Assembly: GCA_014281115.1 (NCBI GenBank)
Contig: JACONQ010000005.1
Location: 1,178,001 to 1,242,000 of the forward strand
Length of the DNA: 64,000 nt
DNA from: Laburnicola sp. R22_1
Taxonomy: Eukaryota; Ascomycota; Dothideomycetes; Pleosporales; Didymosphaeriaceae
Direction of reading: 5' to 3'
Below, one piece after another: positions 33,375 to 44,276 of the stretch. Numbering within the stretch: the stretch's first letter is position 1; every line of letters begins with the position of its first letter. The notes beneath the pieces were generated by a model. That model ran no database searches. It was not told the origin of the DNA and saw only the letters and a list, made by a program, of their open reading frames with translations. A program made the translations under genes and the position numbers.

Positions 33375-33608
33375 ATCTTTTTCGTGTCTGTCGACCTTTG
33401 CTCTATACCACTTGTTTCATTGGAGTTGGAGGCCGCTTTTCAAATCTGCTCCGGGCTCGGGCTACTGTTTAGTATTACTATGTGGAACTCGTCGTGGTCA
33501 GCAGGCGATGCATCTAGCGTTCATCAGGTCATGTCATGGCGCTTGCGTTAGGTATCTAACTCTTGAATATAATACGGACCAGTTAAATTGCGCTGGTCTC
33601 TCGTTCCC

Positions 33609-33631
33609 AGGGCCTGTTTGGTTTGGTTGCA
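33609..33631 (+). repeat. Isolated Harbinger-like terminal sequence
   Basis: GGGCCTGTTTGGTTTGG closely matches the inverted-repeat end of the Harbinger at 14743. I found no matching partner end nearby, so it may be the stub of a deleted element or MITE, 130 bases from the pogo insertion. Confidence 0.4.
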
Positions 33632-33760
33632 CTATTAGAATGACTACCCGCAGACACCAGTGTAGGCGTTATGATCTTTCATGGCGTCAGGTAAACGCTA
33701 GCTAAGGAGCTAAGCGAACAGAGAAGTTTCAATACCTGCAGCCGGCCTTTTTATTGGGTA

Positions 33761-35873
33761 CCATATTTTACCACCAAATGCACGTTTTTGCCGCCACCAA
33801 GGGCAACACTCCAAAACCTATACAACGCCAAATATATAGTAAAATCACTAGATTTTTTGCAGTAGCACTCGTAGGAGCATGTAAAACCATTGCGCAATAA
33901 TAAATTACTTGCGATAACGCTATGGGAGCTGTACAGTACGGGTGCGCGTGGCTCTGGCGGGTGAGGGCACCCTCTCTCCAGTGGGCTCTTGATTAACAAT
34001 AGTAGCCTCAGGTCTCTCAAGAGCTTGTTTTTTTGGTGTACAAGGGTTGAGGCTCCGTCAAGTACCCTTTTTAGACAATTGTATATCACCTTTAAGTTGC
34101 TTTTCGAGCTGCTTTTGGAGTAGCTTTTCAGCTCGCTCAGCAGCCTTGGCCTCTTTTGCTTACGCCTTCAGTTCTCGCGCCGCCAAACGTACGTGAGCTC
34201 TCTCCTCTTTAAGAGCTTGTTTCTCCTGCTTTTTAAGAAGCCTTTAGTGTTAAGCCTCTAAGAGTTGTTGTTATTGAAGCTTTTTATTAGTCTCAATTTG
34301 CTCCTGCCTCTCGCAGGCCCTCTGAACTTTGCTAGGTGAGTAAAATACGGCGCCGCTATGCCAATTATTAGGTTTATCAAGTAGGAGAGGCTTGCCCTGT
34401 TGACGGCGCCTCTTCTCGTTAATAAAAGCTTGCTTAAGCCTATTGTATTAGTGTTAAAGGATCCTATATTTAATCTTAAGCTTGTGATAACTTTGCGACA
34501 GCTATTTACGCTCCTTAGCGTAGTCCTCCGCAACAATGTCCTTCAGTATTTGCTATACTTTACGCTAATTAGAATTAGAGAGGTTTAACAAGCTACTCCA
34601 ACTTAAGGGAGGGCTCTCATGCTCTGCAATAAACTTCTTAAGTATAGTGTTTAGGTTATAAGGTGACAACCCAGTACACTTAAAAGCTTTAAGTATTATT
34701 GTTTCTTAAAAGGCCCTTTGCCAGGAGGCGTTAAAGAGTCGATAAAAGTCGCGTTTAGTAATTGCTAAGAGGCCCTAGCAGTTGTACATAAACTCTAAGA
34801 GCTCTCTTGTATACGCCGTACTCAGAGGCTTGAACATCGCCACATCAAGAGGCTAGAGAGTGTGGGTAGCGTGTGGCGGGAAGGTTATAAGGAGTATTTT
34901 GTTATTGTCGCAGTACGTGATAAATTGCATAGTAATATGAGACCCATGCCCATCAAGTATGAGTAGTCGGTACTCCCCACAAGCTTTCTCCTTGGTCTCG
35001 CGATCAAATACTTGTTTAAGCCACGCCAAACCAATCTCATTATTAGTCCACCCACTTAATAAGCTCGCAAAAAAGGCCTTGTAGTGTTGCAGATCAAATC
35101 TTAAAGCCATAAGTCTTGTATATTGCCCATAGTAGCTTGATAAATCAAGGCTGGCGTCAGCGAGGTGCCGTCGGCGCAAATACAGGCAATTGTTGTTACC
35201 CACTCTCTATTACTATCCTGGAGCATTTGCTTGTAAGGGCCCTGCTCATACAGCTGCCGCGAGAACACTCTTTTCATCTTGGTGAGCACTCCAATAAGGA
35301 ACCCTTTTTCATCCATATTGTACATATGGCGACTGTCGATATCGTACTAGGTTATTTTGTCGCCTAAAAGCTTAAAGTATAAGGCGTATTTGGTAGCAGA
35401 ATCAGCGCGGTGGCGACAGGCGTCGATACCAGTAGTCCATCGCGATATGAGCTCAATATTGTTGCGGTCAATAAAGCGCTCAACCCAGTTTTTGCCTAGC
35501 TCTTTTCTGGCTATTTCTGTTGCAAAATTTCGGATTATTTGCTTTGTAGGAGGCAGGCCTCTCTTGTTAAGCTTATATATGTAGTTTACAAGCTCTTTTT
35601 CTTGTGTGGTGTTAAGAAATTTCTACTTATTTGCCCTCTCTATGTGGCTTTTATTGATCCCGCGCGCGCGCCGCGATAAAGTTAATCGCTCAACGCCAAA
35701 TAATTTGGCAATTTTAGTGTAATTAGGCTTTTCGCCTGCTGGCAAGCTTTCAATTGCTGTCAGCGCGGCCTCCATAGCGTCAATATTGGTGGAGTTATGA
35801 GCGTTGATAAACTACGTGGATTTTTTCAAAACCGTGCATTTGGTGGGGTCGTGCATTTGGTGATTAGTCATGG
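33761..35873 (-). mobile_element. Degenerate pogo-type transposon (2.1 kb)
   Basis: Imperfect terminal inverted repeats (left CCATATTTTACCACCAAATG, right complement CCATGACTAATCACCAAATG) flanked by TA at 33759-33760 and 35874-35875. It carries one minus-strand DDE transposase with several stops. It sits between the ammonium permease and the carboxylesterase, ending only about 60 bases beyond the stop codon of the latter. It differs from the Fot1 element at 2756-13405 in ends and sequence. Confidence 0.8.
34058..35872 (-). pseudogene. Broken pogo-type DDE transposase
   Basis: The frame begins with ATG inside the right inverted repeat (35872-35870) and reads through an HTH region (KIAKLFGVERLTLSRRARG), first Asp (YNMDEKGFLIG), second Asp (YRLLILDGHGSH) and third Asp (THTLQPLDVAMFKPLS), then a Lys/Ala/Glu-rich coiled C terminus. 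It ends at about 34058. It is interrupted by several TAG/TAA codons, mostly at expected Trp or Gln, so it is inactive and probably RIP-touched. Confidence 0.82.
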
Positions 35874-35934
35874 TATCCTAGGGTGACACACGGTAATCAT
35901 GCAGCGTCATTTACACCAAGCCTAATGCACGCAG

Positions 35935-37420
35935 CTATTTCTCAAGTCTCGCAGCTCGACTCTCGTCTCTCCACCACTCGCACTGCTCCCTTCGAATATC
36001 GTCAGCCTCCACTGTACTATTATCCAAAGGCTCCATCCGCAACTGCAACCCCAGTTTCGTCTCACCACCATCCACATATCTCGTCCACTCCAGCGCACCC
36101 TCGCTCTGCTTCCCGTTCGGATTTCCCGACACCACAAAATCAGCCAAGTATCCTTGGAGCAGTCTCCCAACTTCGGGATACTGCACGCCTTTAGACCCGC
36201 CCTGCAATGGCTCGGCGTACGTATACCTGCCATCAGCAGCATGCGGAATGCCCTGCCAGCTCGGATACGAGTTGTTGGTCGCGAAGACCATTTTATAGAC
36301 CGGCACTCCAGCTCGTGACATGCGCACCGCGGTTTCCTGCACGGAGCAGATGTACATGTAATCCGAGACGGCAGCGCTCAAACAATTGTATTGCGTCGAG
36401 TTTGGGCTATTGGCGTACGGACTGTTTGCGTCGACCGCGGGATCTGGATACAGGGCTTCGAGATCATCGAGGTCCTGCGACGAGAGACCCGGAATGAGGT
36501 TTTTCATGAAGGCGAGGAATTCTTCGTTGGTTTCTAATACGCCTGTTGTCCAGAGTTTGGCCTCGTCGGGGACGTTGCTTGTAAGGACGGGGATGTGGAA
36601 GAATTGCTCGTTGGTGCCTGAGATGGATCCTGCTTGTTCGAGGAGCGGACCGCCGCGCGTGGGTTGGAACGGCCATGTCAGCGCGTATTCGTACTCTGTG
36701 CTAAGGAGGGTGCTCGCGCTCGCAATTCTATCAATGGGCGCGGCGCGCAAGCAGGCGAGTATAGCTTCATCGGCATCATCCGTCGAGTTCCCGCATCCAG
36801 TGAGCTAAAGGTACCGCGCGAACTGGGCTTGGTAGAGCGGGTATGTTCATGTCCGTGAGTGTTGACTTACCCTGTAATTGAAGGTGACGACTATTAGGGG
36901 TTCCTTGGAGTGCGAAGCAAACGACGCACCGGCGAACGACCTGCCAGAGCCGGCTGCAAAAGCGCCCTTCGACAAAGTCAACATCGGTTACGTGATCCCT
37001 CCGCCCGGGGGGACTTACACCATGTATCCATACCAGCACCGGCAGCTTCTCCGTTCCCGTGAGGCCTTGCGGTCGATACACATTCATGTTCAGACATGCC
37101 TCGTCCGTTGTGTAGTTGTTTCTCGCCGGGTCTTGCTCGCACGCGTAACCATACTGCGTCGCGTCCTTTGTGCCTGAAAACGCTTTCGGGGCAGCGACTC
37201 GCGCGAACCGGGAATTTCCAATGGGCTGCGTAGCGTAATCGATTCCGAGCCAGGCGTCAACTGGCGCTGGAAGAGGTTGCTCGGTCAAAGTTCGATTGAT
37301 CGTGGTCCCAACAAACGAGCCGTATCCATCAAGAGTAACAGTCAATCCGCTCGCTGCAGCGAAGCACTCGGGTAGTGTCGAAGCGACCAGAAGAAGCTGC
37401 TGAACAACTTGAAAGCGCAT
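35935..37420 (-). pseudogene. Type B carboxylesterase/lipase lacking the catalytic-serine segment
   Basis: Three exons join in frame (37420-37019, 36966-36871, 36804-35935) to 455 residues, about 120 shorter than the usual 550-600. The Met at 37420 gives a good signal peptide (MRFQVVQQLLLVASTLPECF). Visible are the N-terminal esterase fold, the oxyanion-loop region (WIHGGAFAAGSGRSF) ending VTFNYR, and then directly LTGCGNSTDDADEAILACLR, which belongs well after the nucleophile elbow. The GESAGG-like motif with the catalytic Ser is therefore missing, while the later part with the usual His region (GIPHAADGRYTYAEP) is present. The 66-base intron at the junction cannot hide it. Probably an internal deletion and a dead enzyme; a serine-less binding protein is a weaker alternative. 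Confidence 0.78.
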
Positions 37421-38756
37421 ATTGGCGAGACTGGATCCTGGCAACACGAGCTACTCGTCCCGAGTCGTCCGCGCAGAAGCTACCGTGTATACGGAGTACT
37501 ATATATACCGGCGGCCTACATAGAAGATCCCTCCTGGCTCAGGCTCGTAGCTTGAGGGGCCTCATGCGGGGAGGATTCCCAGGTGTGCATTATTGTGCAA
37601 GTACTAGAGGTAAACCCCGCATCACCCCGGATCACCCCGTTATACTCTGGCCTAATAGCAAGGTATTCGCCCGGCCGAAGTTGACGAACATGTTGCTATT
37701 AGGGCCGAGTAAGGATTACCTCATTCAGTAGTGATTCTTATAACGGTAAAGATACTCGGGCCTAAGAGCAATATTAGTAGGGAAAAAGGAGATTAGCTGT
37801 GGGTCTGCTCACGTGGGGTACATAAGATTGGATCTTGGCCAATATATAAGGATAATACCTGCTATAACGATCCATTTTGTGTATTTTTTTAGAGTATCTG
37901 TCCTTATAATGGTAGCTTGCGTGTAATATTGATTTTTCTTGGTATACTGGTAGTTTTCGTCTCTCTGCATTATTGTCTACTGCACGTATGATCCTGCCGA
38001 TTTACTGTCACGCCAAGATTGCGCTCGCCAGGATTTGGCTTTTTTCATATGTGAGTATACCCGCAATAGTGTACTGTGAGTGTACTCGTAATGGGTTACA
38101 TTTGGATTTTGTACTAGGGATTGTTGATCATGGAGTTATTGAATGTTTGATGGGGTGTAGGTGGGTTTCTCGGGCGGGAGGGAAGCGCGGCAGATGCGGT
38201 ATGGATGGCCCTGGGCTATATCACGGTCGGGAGGAGCGGGGGGTCTGGAGACGATTGACATGGGTGGACCGTGGAATTGGGGTTTTGGGAGCATTGTGCA
38301 ATGAGTTGTAGAGAGAATCTGGGCGAAGAGCTAAGAAGATGTACGATCGCGTTGTTATCGAGTGAAACTTTGGTGATATAGGTGCGATGGGCCAGTAATG
38401 CCGTAGACCGAAGGTGAAATCCATTTGATAGTTCATGGAAAGTTTGAAGTGATTGGAAAGTTTAAAGTGGTGAAGTCATACATGAGCGCTTATGGCGCTT
38501 ACATAACCACACGATCGTTGCCAAGCTTGCAAGCAAGCACCTTGCCCTTGCCCAGCACTTCTACATCGCACTTCTTCGACCTTCACTCCTCAAGTCGGAC
38601 TACTTCGACCGTCCCCCCGCGCTGCACTTGAGACCTATAGTTCCGTCGTAGCACAGCCCGGAGCACTCCAAGCTTCCCAATCCCGCTTGTCCGAGCGTCG
38701 CATCCCGCGCCGTCAACAACTCGACCCCCGCTCTTCCCACCCGCCCAAGCTCCGAA
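37421..38756. other. Intergenic region with a short interspersed inverted motif
   Basis: No supportable gene. Contains a TATA-like run (about 37500) upstream of the esterase and three copies of a 13-14 base motif: GGCCTAATAGCAA at 37649-37661, its near complement TTGCTATTAGGGCC at 37693-37706, and GGGCCTAAGAGCAA at 37758-37771. The right end is the EMC5 promoter. Confidence 0.55.
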
Positions 38757-39349
38757 ATGGCAGTCCTAGGCACTGCGCTCAACGCCGTCGGCCTCATCTT
38801 CCTGACACACGCGTACGTAGTCTTCCACGTGCGCATATCGCGCCGTACAACCCCTCCCTCACTGTCACACCGCACACCCCCCATCCTCGGAAACCCATTG
38901 CGCTTCGATAAACGCTCCCTCTGCATCGCAAAGATCCCACCTCAAACTCCGCCACCGGGCTGTGACATGTTAGCTAACGATCTCCAAATAGGGTATACTC
39001 AACGCACGAACACACAGCGACATTCGCGCACACGCCGCTCCCCCTCGACATCACCATCGAGGTCCTCGTTTCCATCCTGATCCTATCCCTCGGAATCGTG
39101 ACATCCTCGCCGCAACTAAAACCCATACAATGGGCTAAATGGGGAGGTAAAATTAGTCGTGAGGGACCGCATGGCGAGGGGAGGTGGACGAGGGAAGGCG
39201 AGGAGGTGTTGACCGATACCGATCCGTTTGCGTTTCTGGGGCTGGATTCTGGGATTGGGGGGAAGGGGGAGGGGAGGAGGGGGTTCTGGGATGTGAGGGG
39301 AAAGAGGAAGGAATGTGCGGATTGGGCTAGGGCGGGGGGAAAGAGGTAA
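38757..39349 (+). CDS. EMC5: ER membrane protein complex subunit 5 (EMC5/MMGT family)
   Basis: Subunit of the EMC insertase that places tail-anchored and multipass proteins in the ER membrane; the family was also named membrane magnesium transporter. Exons 38757-38812 and 38992-39349 around a 179-base intron give 137 residues. Two membrane segments are visible: residues about 3-20 (LGTALNAVGLIFLTHA) and about 40-58 (ITIEVLVSILILSLGIVTSS), separated by the short luminal loop. These are followed by the family's PIQWAKWGG motif and a Gly/Arg-rich cytosolic tail, which is longer than in yeast. Convergent with the DUF5519 gene. Confidence 0.85.
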
Positions 39350-39668
39350 AGGGGGAGGAATGCATGAGCAGCAATGGTATAGGAGTGGTAAGTGTGCTTT
39401 ATCATGTTGTCGAAGACTCAAAAGCAATGTGCTGATTCGGATCACGTTTAGATACCCTTTTCATGCAAAAGGTCGTTGCAGGATATAAAATCTTGTTCCA
39501 TGGATATCTGTGTAAACATCGCTGTCCCAAACTCCTCGCGCCAACTATATGCTTGCTTGAACGCCCAATATCAATCTCTCAGGCACTACTGATTTCAATC
39601 ATCATTTTGTGTTAATTATGCCCTTTTTTCATACTCGTCTGCGTCTCTCATTCCCATTCTCAGTCTTG

Positions 39669-40550
39669 TTACGCGCTCCCAGTGATATTATCCAGACTCT
39701 TAGCTCCACAACCATGCGTCCTGCAAGCATGGCATTCGTCCGCCGACGCCCTCGCAAACGCTTCAATATTCGCCCCCGAGTCCCGCCGGCTACCCCCCTT
39801 CTTCTCCACATCAATACCAGCAACCCACCACACGCCCGCCGCCACAATCTTCATCACGGCCACAATCTCCTCCTTATTCCTCGGCGCATAGATCAAAACA
39901 AACTCCTTGGGCACAAACCTGCGACACCAGCCTCCCCTCGCCAACGGATGTCTCTCTCCCCACCCACTCTCGAGCACAATCTTCGCATCCGCAGGGTGCA
40001 GCGTCATATGCATGGAGCCATCCGACGGATGCGCATGGCACACTTCCCCCCTGCACGTCCTTGTAATCGGCGTCGTCGCAAAAATGCCCGAGCTATTCTT
40101 CTCAAAGCAGCTCGTGCGCTCGACCAGACAATTCGCCGGGTCGCGGATCAGCGCACGCATCGCCTCGACGAGCGCGGTGTAGACGTCGCCGCCGGACTTT
40201 TGCGTCTGCTGGCGCTGCGGCGCGATGCCGCGGACGAGGGGGCGGGCGCCGGAGCGGAGCGGCAATGCGGAGAGGTAGCCGCGTTGGGGGCGGAAGTGGG
40301 GGGGGATGGGGAGCGGGCGGAGGGGGTCGCGGAGGGTGATGATGGAGAGGAGTTTTATTTTGGTGTAGCCGAGGGGGGTTGGGGGAGTGCCGCCGGGGCC
40401 GAGGGAGAGGAAGGCTTTGTAGTCGTTGTGGATGTAGAAGAGGGTTAGTGGGGGGAAGAAGAGGGTGAGGATTAGGGTTAAAAGGTGGAGGGTTGTTGTG
40501 GTCGGGGGGAGGGGGAGGGGCAGCGCGGGGATGCTGGGTAAGAAGTCCAT
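39669..40550 (-). CDS. DUF5519 (luciferase-domain-like) membrane-anchored protein
   Basis: Single exon, 293 residues. An N-terminal hydrophobic segment (about residues 20-42) suggests a membrane anchor, followed by GIAPQRQQTQ and a C-terminal domain with HPSDGSMHMTLHP, SGWGERHPLARGG and FVLIYAPRNKEEI, the hallmarks of the fungal DUF5519 family. Its relation to luciferase is only by domain name; no reaction is known to me. The N-terminal part is proline-rich. Convergent with EMC5, with about 320 bases between stop codons. Confidence 0.72.
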   Translation of the reverse strand: MDFLPSIPALPLPLPPTTTTLHLLTLILTLFFPPLTLFYIHNDYKAFLSLGPGGTPPTPLGYTKIKLLSIITLRDPLRPLPIPPHFRPQRGYLSALPLRSGARPLVRGIAPQRQQTQKSGGDVYTALVEAMRALIRDPANCLVERTSCFEKNSSGIFATTPITRTCRGEVCHAHPSDGSMHMTLHPADAKIVLESGWGERHPLARGGWCRRFVPKEFVLIYAPRNKEEIVAVMKIVAAGVWWVAGIDVEKKGGSRRDSGANIEAFARASADECHACRTHGCGAKSLDNITGSA

Positions 40551-41891
40551 ATTTTTTTGGGTGTGTGATGAGGGAGTTGGAGGTTGAAGTTGAGGTTGAG
40601 AATGAGGTTGAGGTTGGTGCGGGAGGTTGGCGTTGAGGTTAAAGTTGAGTTGACGTCGAAGCTCCAGAACCCGTGGGGGGGAATTGCGGCTCTTTTTGAC
40701 AAGCGCAGCTCCGTGTGGTGGTACCGTTAATGTGCGGTTGCCTCGTAGTTACGTCGTCCGCCCCCCGCGGAACCAACGAAACGGGAATGCAGGCAGAACA
40801 GCCAAACGACTATCGTAGCCCAAGAATCACCCAGGTACCCGGAGGACGCAAGGCCGAGGATCCGCTTTCAGTGAAAAATATGACGCAGCAGCTCGCTCAA
40901 CTTGCCCACACTGCAGGGTCCAACAACAAAACCCTTTTACGGTTAAAAGAATGTTTCGCACGGCTTACCGTCTCCCCACCTGGGTCCCAGCGCGCGCTCT
41001 CTTTATACGAACAGCGGGACGGACAGCTGCACAGATAGTCTGGATACTGTGCAAACGCAGGCCACCGTTTGATCTCACCGCATAGCGCTCATACGATGGC
41101 GTGTCCTTCTTCGTATCGCAAGAAGGATTTCCTGGATGCATTCCCATTGAGTGGCTCTCACGTGAGCCGCCCCAAAGCGGCTAGAGCATCCAAGCAGTGG
41201 GGCTCGGCTAGCGGTAGCGGGGCCGCTGATTGGGCCATGCGGACTAACGTGGCGGCCATCCTGTGACGTTTGTTCAACGTCGCGTGTTGTCACAGGCACC
41301 ACAGAGGGAGCGCCGAGTTATGCGTTTGGGCTGAAAACTTGGGGACAATCGCGGATTCGTGGCTCTTGGACATGGGCTGGCTGCAATTGAAGGCTTTTGC
41401 AAAGTTTGTGACGGGGGCACCGGTTGCAATTGTATGGCTTGGGGCTGGTGTAGTCGGCGTTCGAGCGGTTGTGGTTTCCCATATCGACCTGCGTCCAGGG
41501 GGACAAAGGACGAACGGATGGGCGATGATGCCGTATTTTCTTCAACTAGATAATGGACGGTAGGGTCGCTTCTTGCATTCTATACAGGATAAACCATGCA
41601 TTACCAGCCGTAGCTCTTGGGCGTTGGTACGCTGCACATGTATGAGTACCTTCATGCGGCTGGACGGTGAAGACGCACGACTCGCTTCTCGCATGCAGCC
41701 CCACCACAGCTGGTGCTTTGGGCCTAGAATGTCACATGTCTTACCCCCCACCTGGGCACCTGCCTTTGGGTGGGCTAGCCTTCCACATAGGCTGGGACGG
41801 GCCATCGTTCGCTAGCTCGAGATAGAGTTGGACAGCGTGGATATCATATGACGACCGTCAGCACTGATACTTCGTATTCCTATTCAATTGA
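40551..41891. other. Intergenic region with a GTT/GAG-rich low-complexity stretch
   Basis: No supportable gene. At about 40572-40655 there is an imperfect trinucleotide run (repeated GAGGTTGAAGTTGAGGTTG-like units), in the promoter or 5' UTR of the DUF5519 gene. The remaining open frames lack domains and overlap each other on both strands. Confidence 0.6.
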
Positions 41892-43888
41892 CTACAGCTT
41901 CCTACTCCTAACCAATCCCTTCTTGATACCGGTCAGCTCACCACCATAGTTCGCCGAGCCGGCCGATTTCTTCTTCTGGTCAAACACGGCCCTAGTGCTC
42001 TTAAACTGCTTCTTCTTCTTCTCATACTTCAGCTTCTTCTTAACTCTCGGGTTGCGGTTCTGCTTCTTCCGATGTGGTGTCAAACCCTTGTTCTTCTCGA
42101 TGGCATAGCTAATCATTCGTCGCCCATCCTCGCCAATGATTTCTTCGGGAACAACGGTTCCTCCTTCCTTGGCAGCGAGAGCATATGCGGCTGCACGATC
42201 CAACTTGTCCTGTTTTTTGGCCGTGCTACGTGCTGCAACCATCGAGTAGTAGCCGTCGTCGTCCAAGTTGTTGCTGCGTGGCTGCTCGTCCTCCTCCCCT
42301 GAACTATCGCCGCCTTCACCTAGAGCAACACCTGGACCGCGTTCCTTGTCTTGGCCCTTCTTTTCGGCTTGCGCCTGCAGGCGTGCTTGACGCTCCTTTA
42401 AGCGTTCGCGATGGGGTACATCGGCATCACCGCCGTAATCTTTACCAGCAGCATCGCGCTTGTTGGCCTTCTGGGCGATCTGACTCGTGTAGAAGCGCAG
42501 CGATTTCTTCTTTTTGGCCTTTTCGGCAAGCTCGTGCGCCGTGAGCTCGGTCTCCTCGCCGAAATCGGAGTCATCCGGGTTGAGCAAATTGACCTTTGAT
42601 TGTTCTGGCTTCTTCTTGCGGGATGCCTTCAGTGCCTTCGGGCCAGTAATGGCCGCAAGCGATGCCAGCTCCTCTTCGGTCTGACGCAGCTTCTCTGCGC
42701 GCCTTGCCTCGGATTTGGCCTGTGCCGCTTCAGCTGCACGTTGAGCTTTCGTCTTCTTCTGTTTCTTCTCCTTGACTGGTACTGCGAGATGGTTTGGAAT
42801 TTCCGAAAGCGAATCTTCCTCGATGACTGACAACTCATCCCCATTGAATGCCTCGACCATTGGGTCACCGACCGGTAGGCTTTCCACCTTATTCCACAGC
42901 TGTTGCGTCCTGAGGAGGGTTTCCATGACCGGATGTTCATGCAGCTCGGTGGGGTCCAATGCAATAACGGTAGACCCATCCTCTTTTGCAGTAGATCCGA
43001 GAACGGCAAAGTACATAGACATGGCAGCCAGATACGCTGCACAAGCTCTGTACTTGGTCACAGCCATTGGAGTCGGTGAAGTCTCTCCATTTGTTTTGCT
43101 GGATTTCGAGGCTTGAGCCTTGATAAGGCGCATGGCGGCGTTCGCGGCCGCAGCCAATTCGTCGTGCACGGGTTGTAGTTTTAGGTACTCTTGCGAAATG
43201 GGTTCAAACTCTGGGTATCGTGACCGCAGTATTTTGAGCCTCTCATCCTCGGTCATATCATCTGTAATCTGAAGCTGTGGTAGGACTTCTGTGACTACCT
43301 CGCCGGAATCTGCACCTTGATCGCCATCTTGTCCCACCCAGTCGTCCTCGTCGAATCCAAAATCTGCCTCAGTCATCGCTTGCAGTTGTTTTTTCTGCAA
43401 CCTTCGAGCTTCCGCTTCCTCGTCGAGTGCATCCTGCTCTGTCTCGATGGCATCCGCATTGTAGTAGTCTTGCTTTGACGGGCCCCATCCACCTAGATCT
43501 TCATCTTCGTCGGCGTCTGGATCGCGCTGGTGGCCGCCATTGTCATCTTCGTCGTACTCTGCATCGTCATCTTCATCGTCGTTGCCGTCGTCGTCTATTC
43601 CGCTATAGTCGAGGACCTCTTCGTCCGAACCTTGCAGAAACTCGTCTGGAAGCAGAGGTCAGTACACTGTGCCTCCCCCTTTGCGCCAAGTGCCTCACCT
43701 TCTTCCCTCCACTTGCGCAGCTTCTTCGCCGCCGGCCCCTCGTCCAGCAGTATCTTATCCCGGTTGATGTGAAATTCGTCCTCGGAATCCGCGACATCCT
43801 CGTAAGTGCTTACCGCAAGCTTTGAATTCTCCTCCTTCGGCTCCTTCGACTCTCCATAGCGGCCACCGGCCTTTCTTTTCTTTCCCAT
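41892..43888 (-). CDS. SAS10: SAS10/UTP3, U3 processome component
   Basis: Nucleolar protein of the small-subunit processome, needed for 18S rRNA maturation. Exons 43888-43699 and 43645-41892 flank a 53-base intron and give 647 residues. The start MGKKRKAGG was preferred over an in-frame Met 19 codons upstream. Order: lysine-rich N terminus, long acidic stretch (about residues 75-130), Sas10/Utp3/C1D domain (SQEYLKLQPVHDEL region, about 195-320), basic coiled segments, and the C-terminal Sas10 domain (GLTPHRKKQNRNPRVKKKLK ... GGELTGIKKGLVRSRKL). Divergent from TSC10 with a 388-base shared promoter. Confidence 0.9.
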
Positions 43889-44276
43889 GATTGGCGATGG
43901 TGTCGTGGTTAGCTGGTGTAGACGAGCGTTCAAAGCCGTCTCCAAAATTTCCTGCCGAAAACTTGGCGCGCGTGGGGGCGGTTAGCGCTCAAGCTCCGCG
44001 CTAAGAAAGCTGGGTGCTGACGTAATATCGGCGGAGGTAACGTTGGTGGATTCTGGTGCCAGGTGTAGTATCCCAGGGCCAAATAATTGCATTTGTTAGC
44101 CTGATCCTAGGCCAAGCCCCAAGGCATTAGAACCAACTTCAAGAAAGCATCCTTTTCTGCCCCTTGCAAGTATCCTTCTCCTTCTCGTACGCGAAGAATA
44201 GCTACATTGTTGTTTATATACTGCAGCTACGCCGCATCCTCTCCCCTCTCACCTTGTCTCCATTCAGACCTTCTTT
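43889..44276. promoter_or_regulatory. Divergent promoter between SAS10 and TSC10
   Basis: 388 bases. TATATA at about 44215-44220, some 57 bases upstream of the TSC10 start codon, is the only clear core element. Confidence 0.4.
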
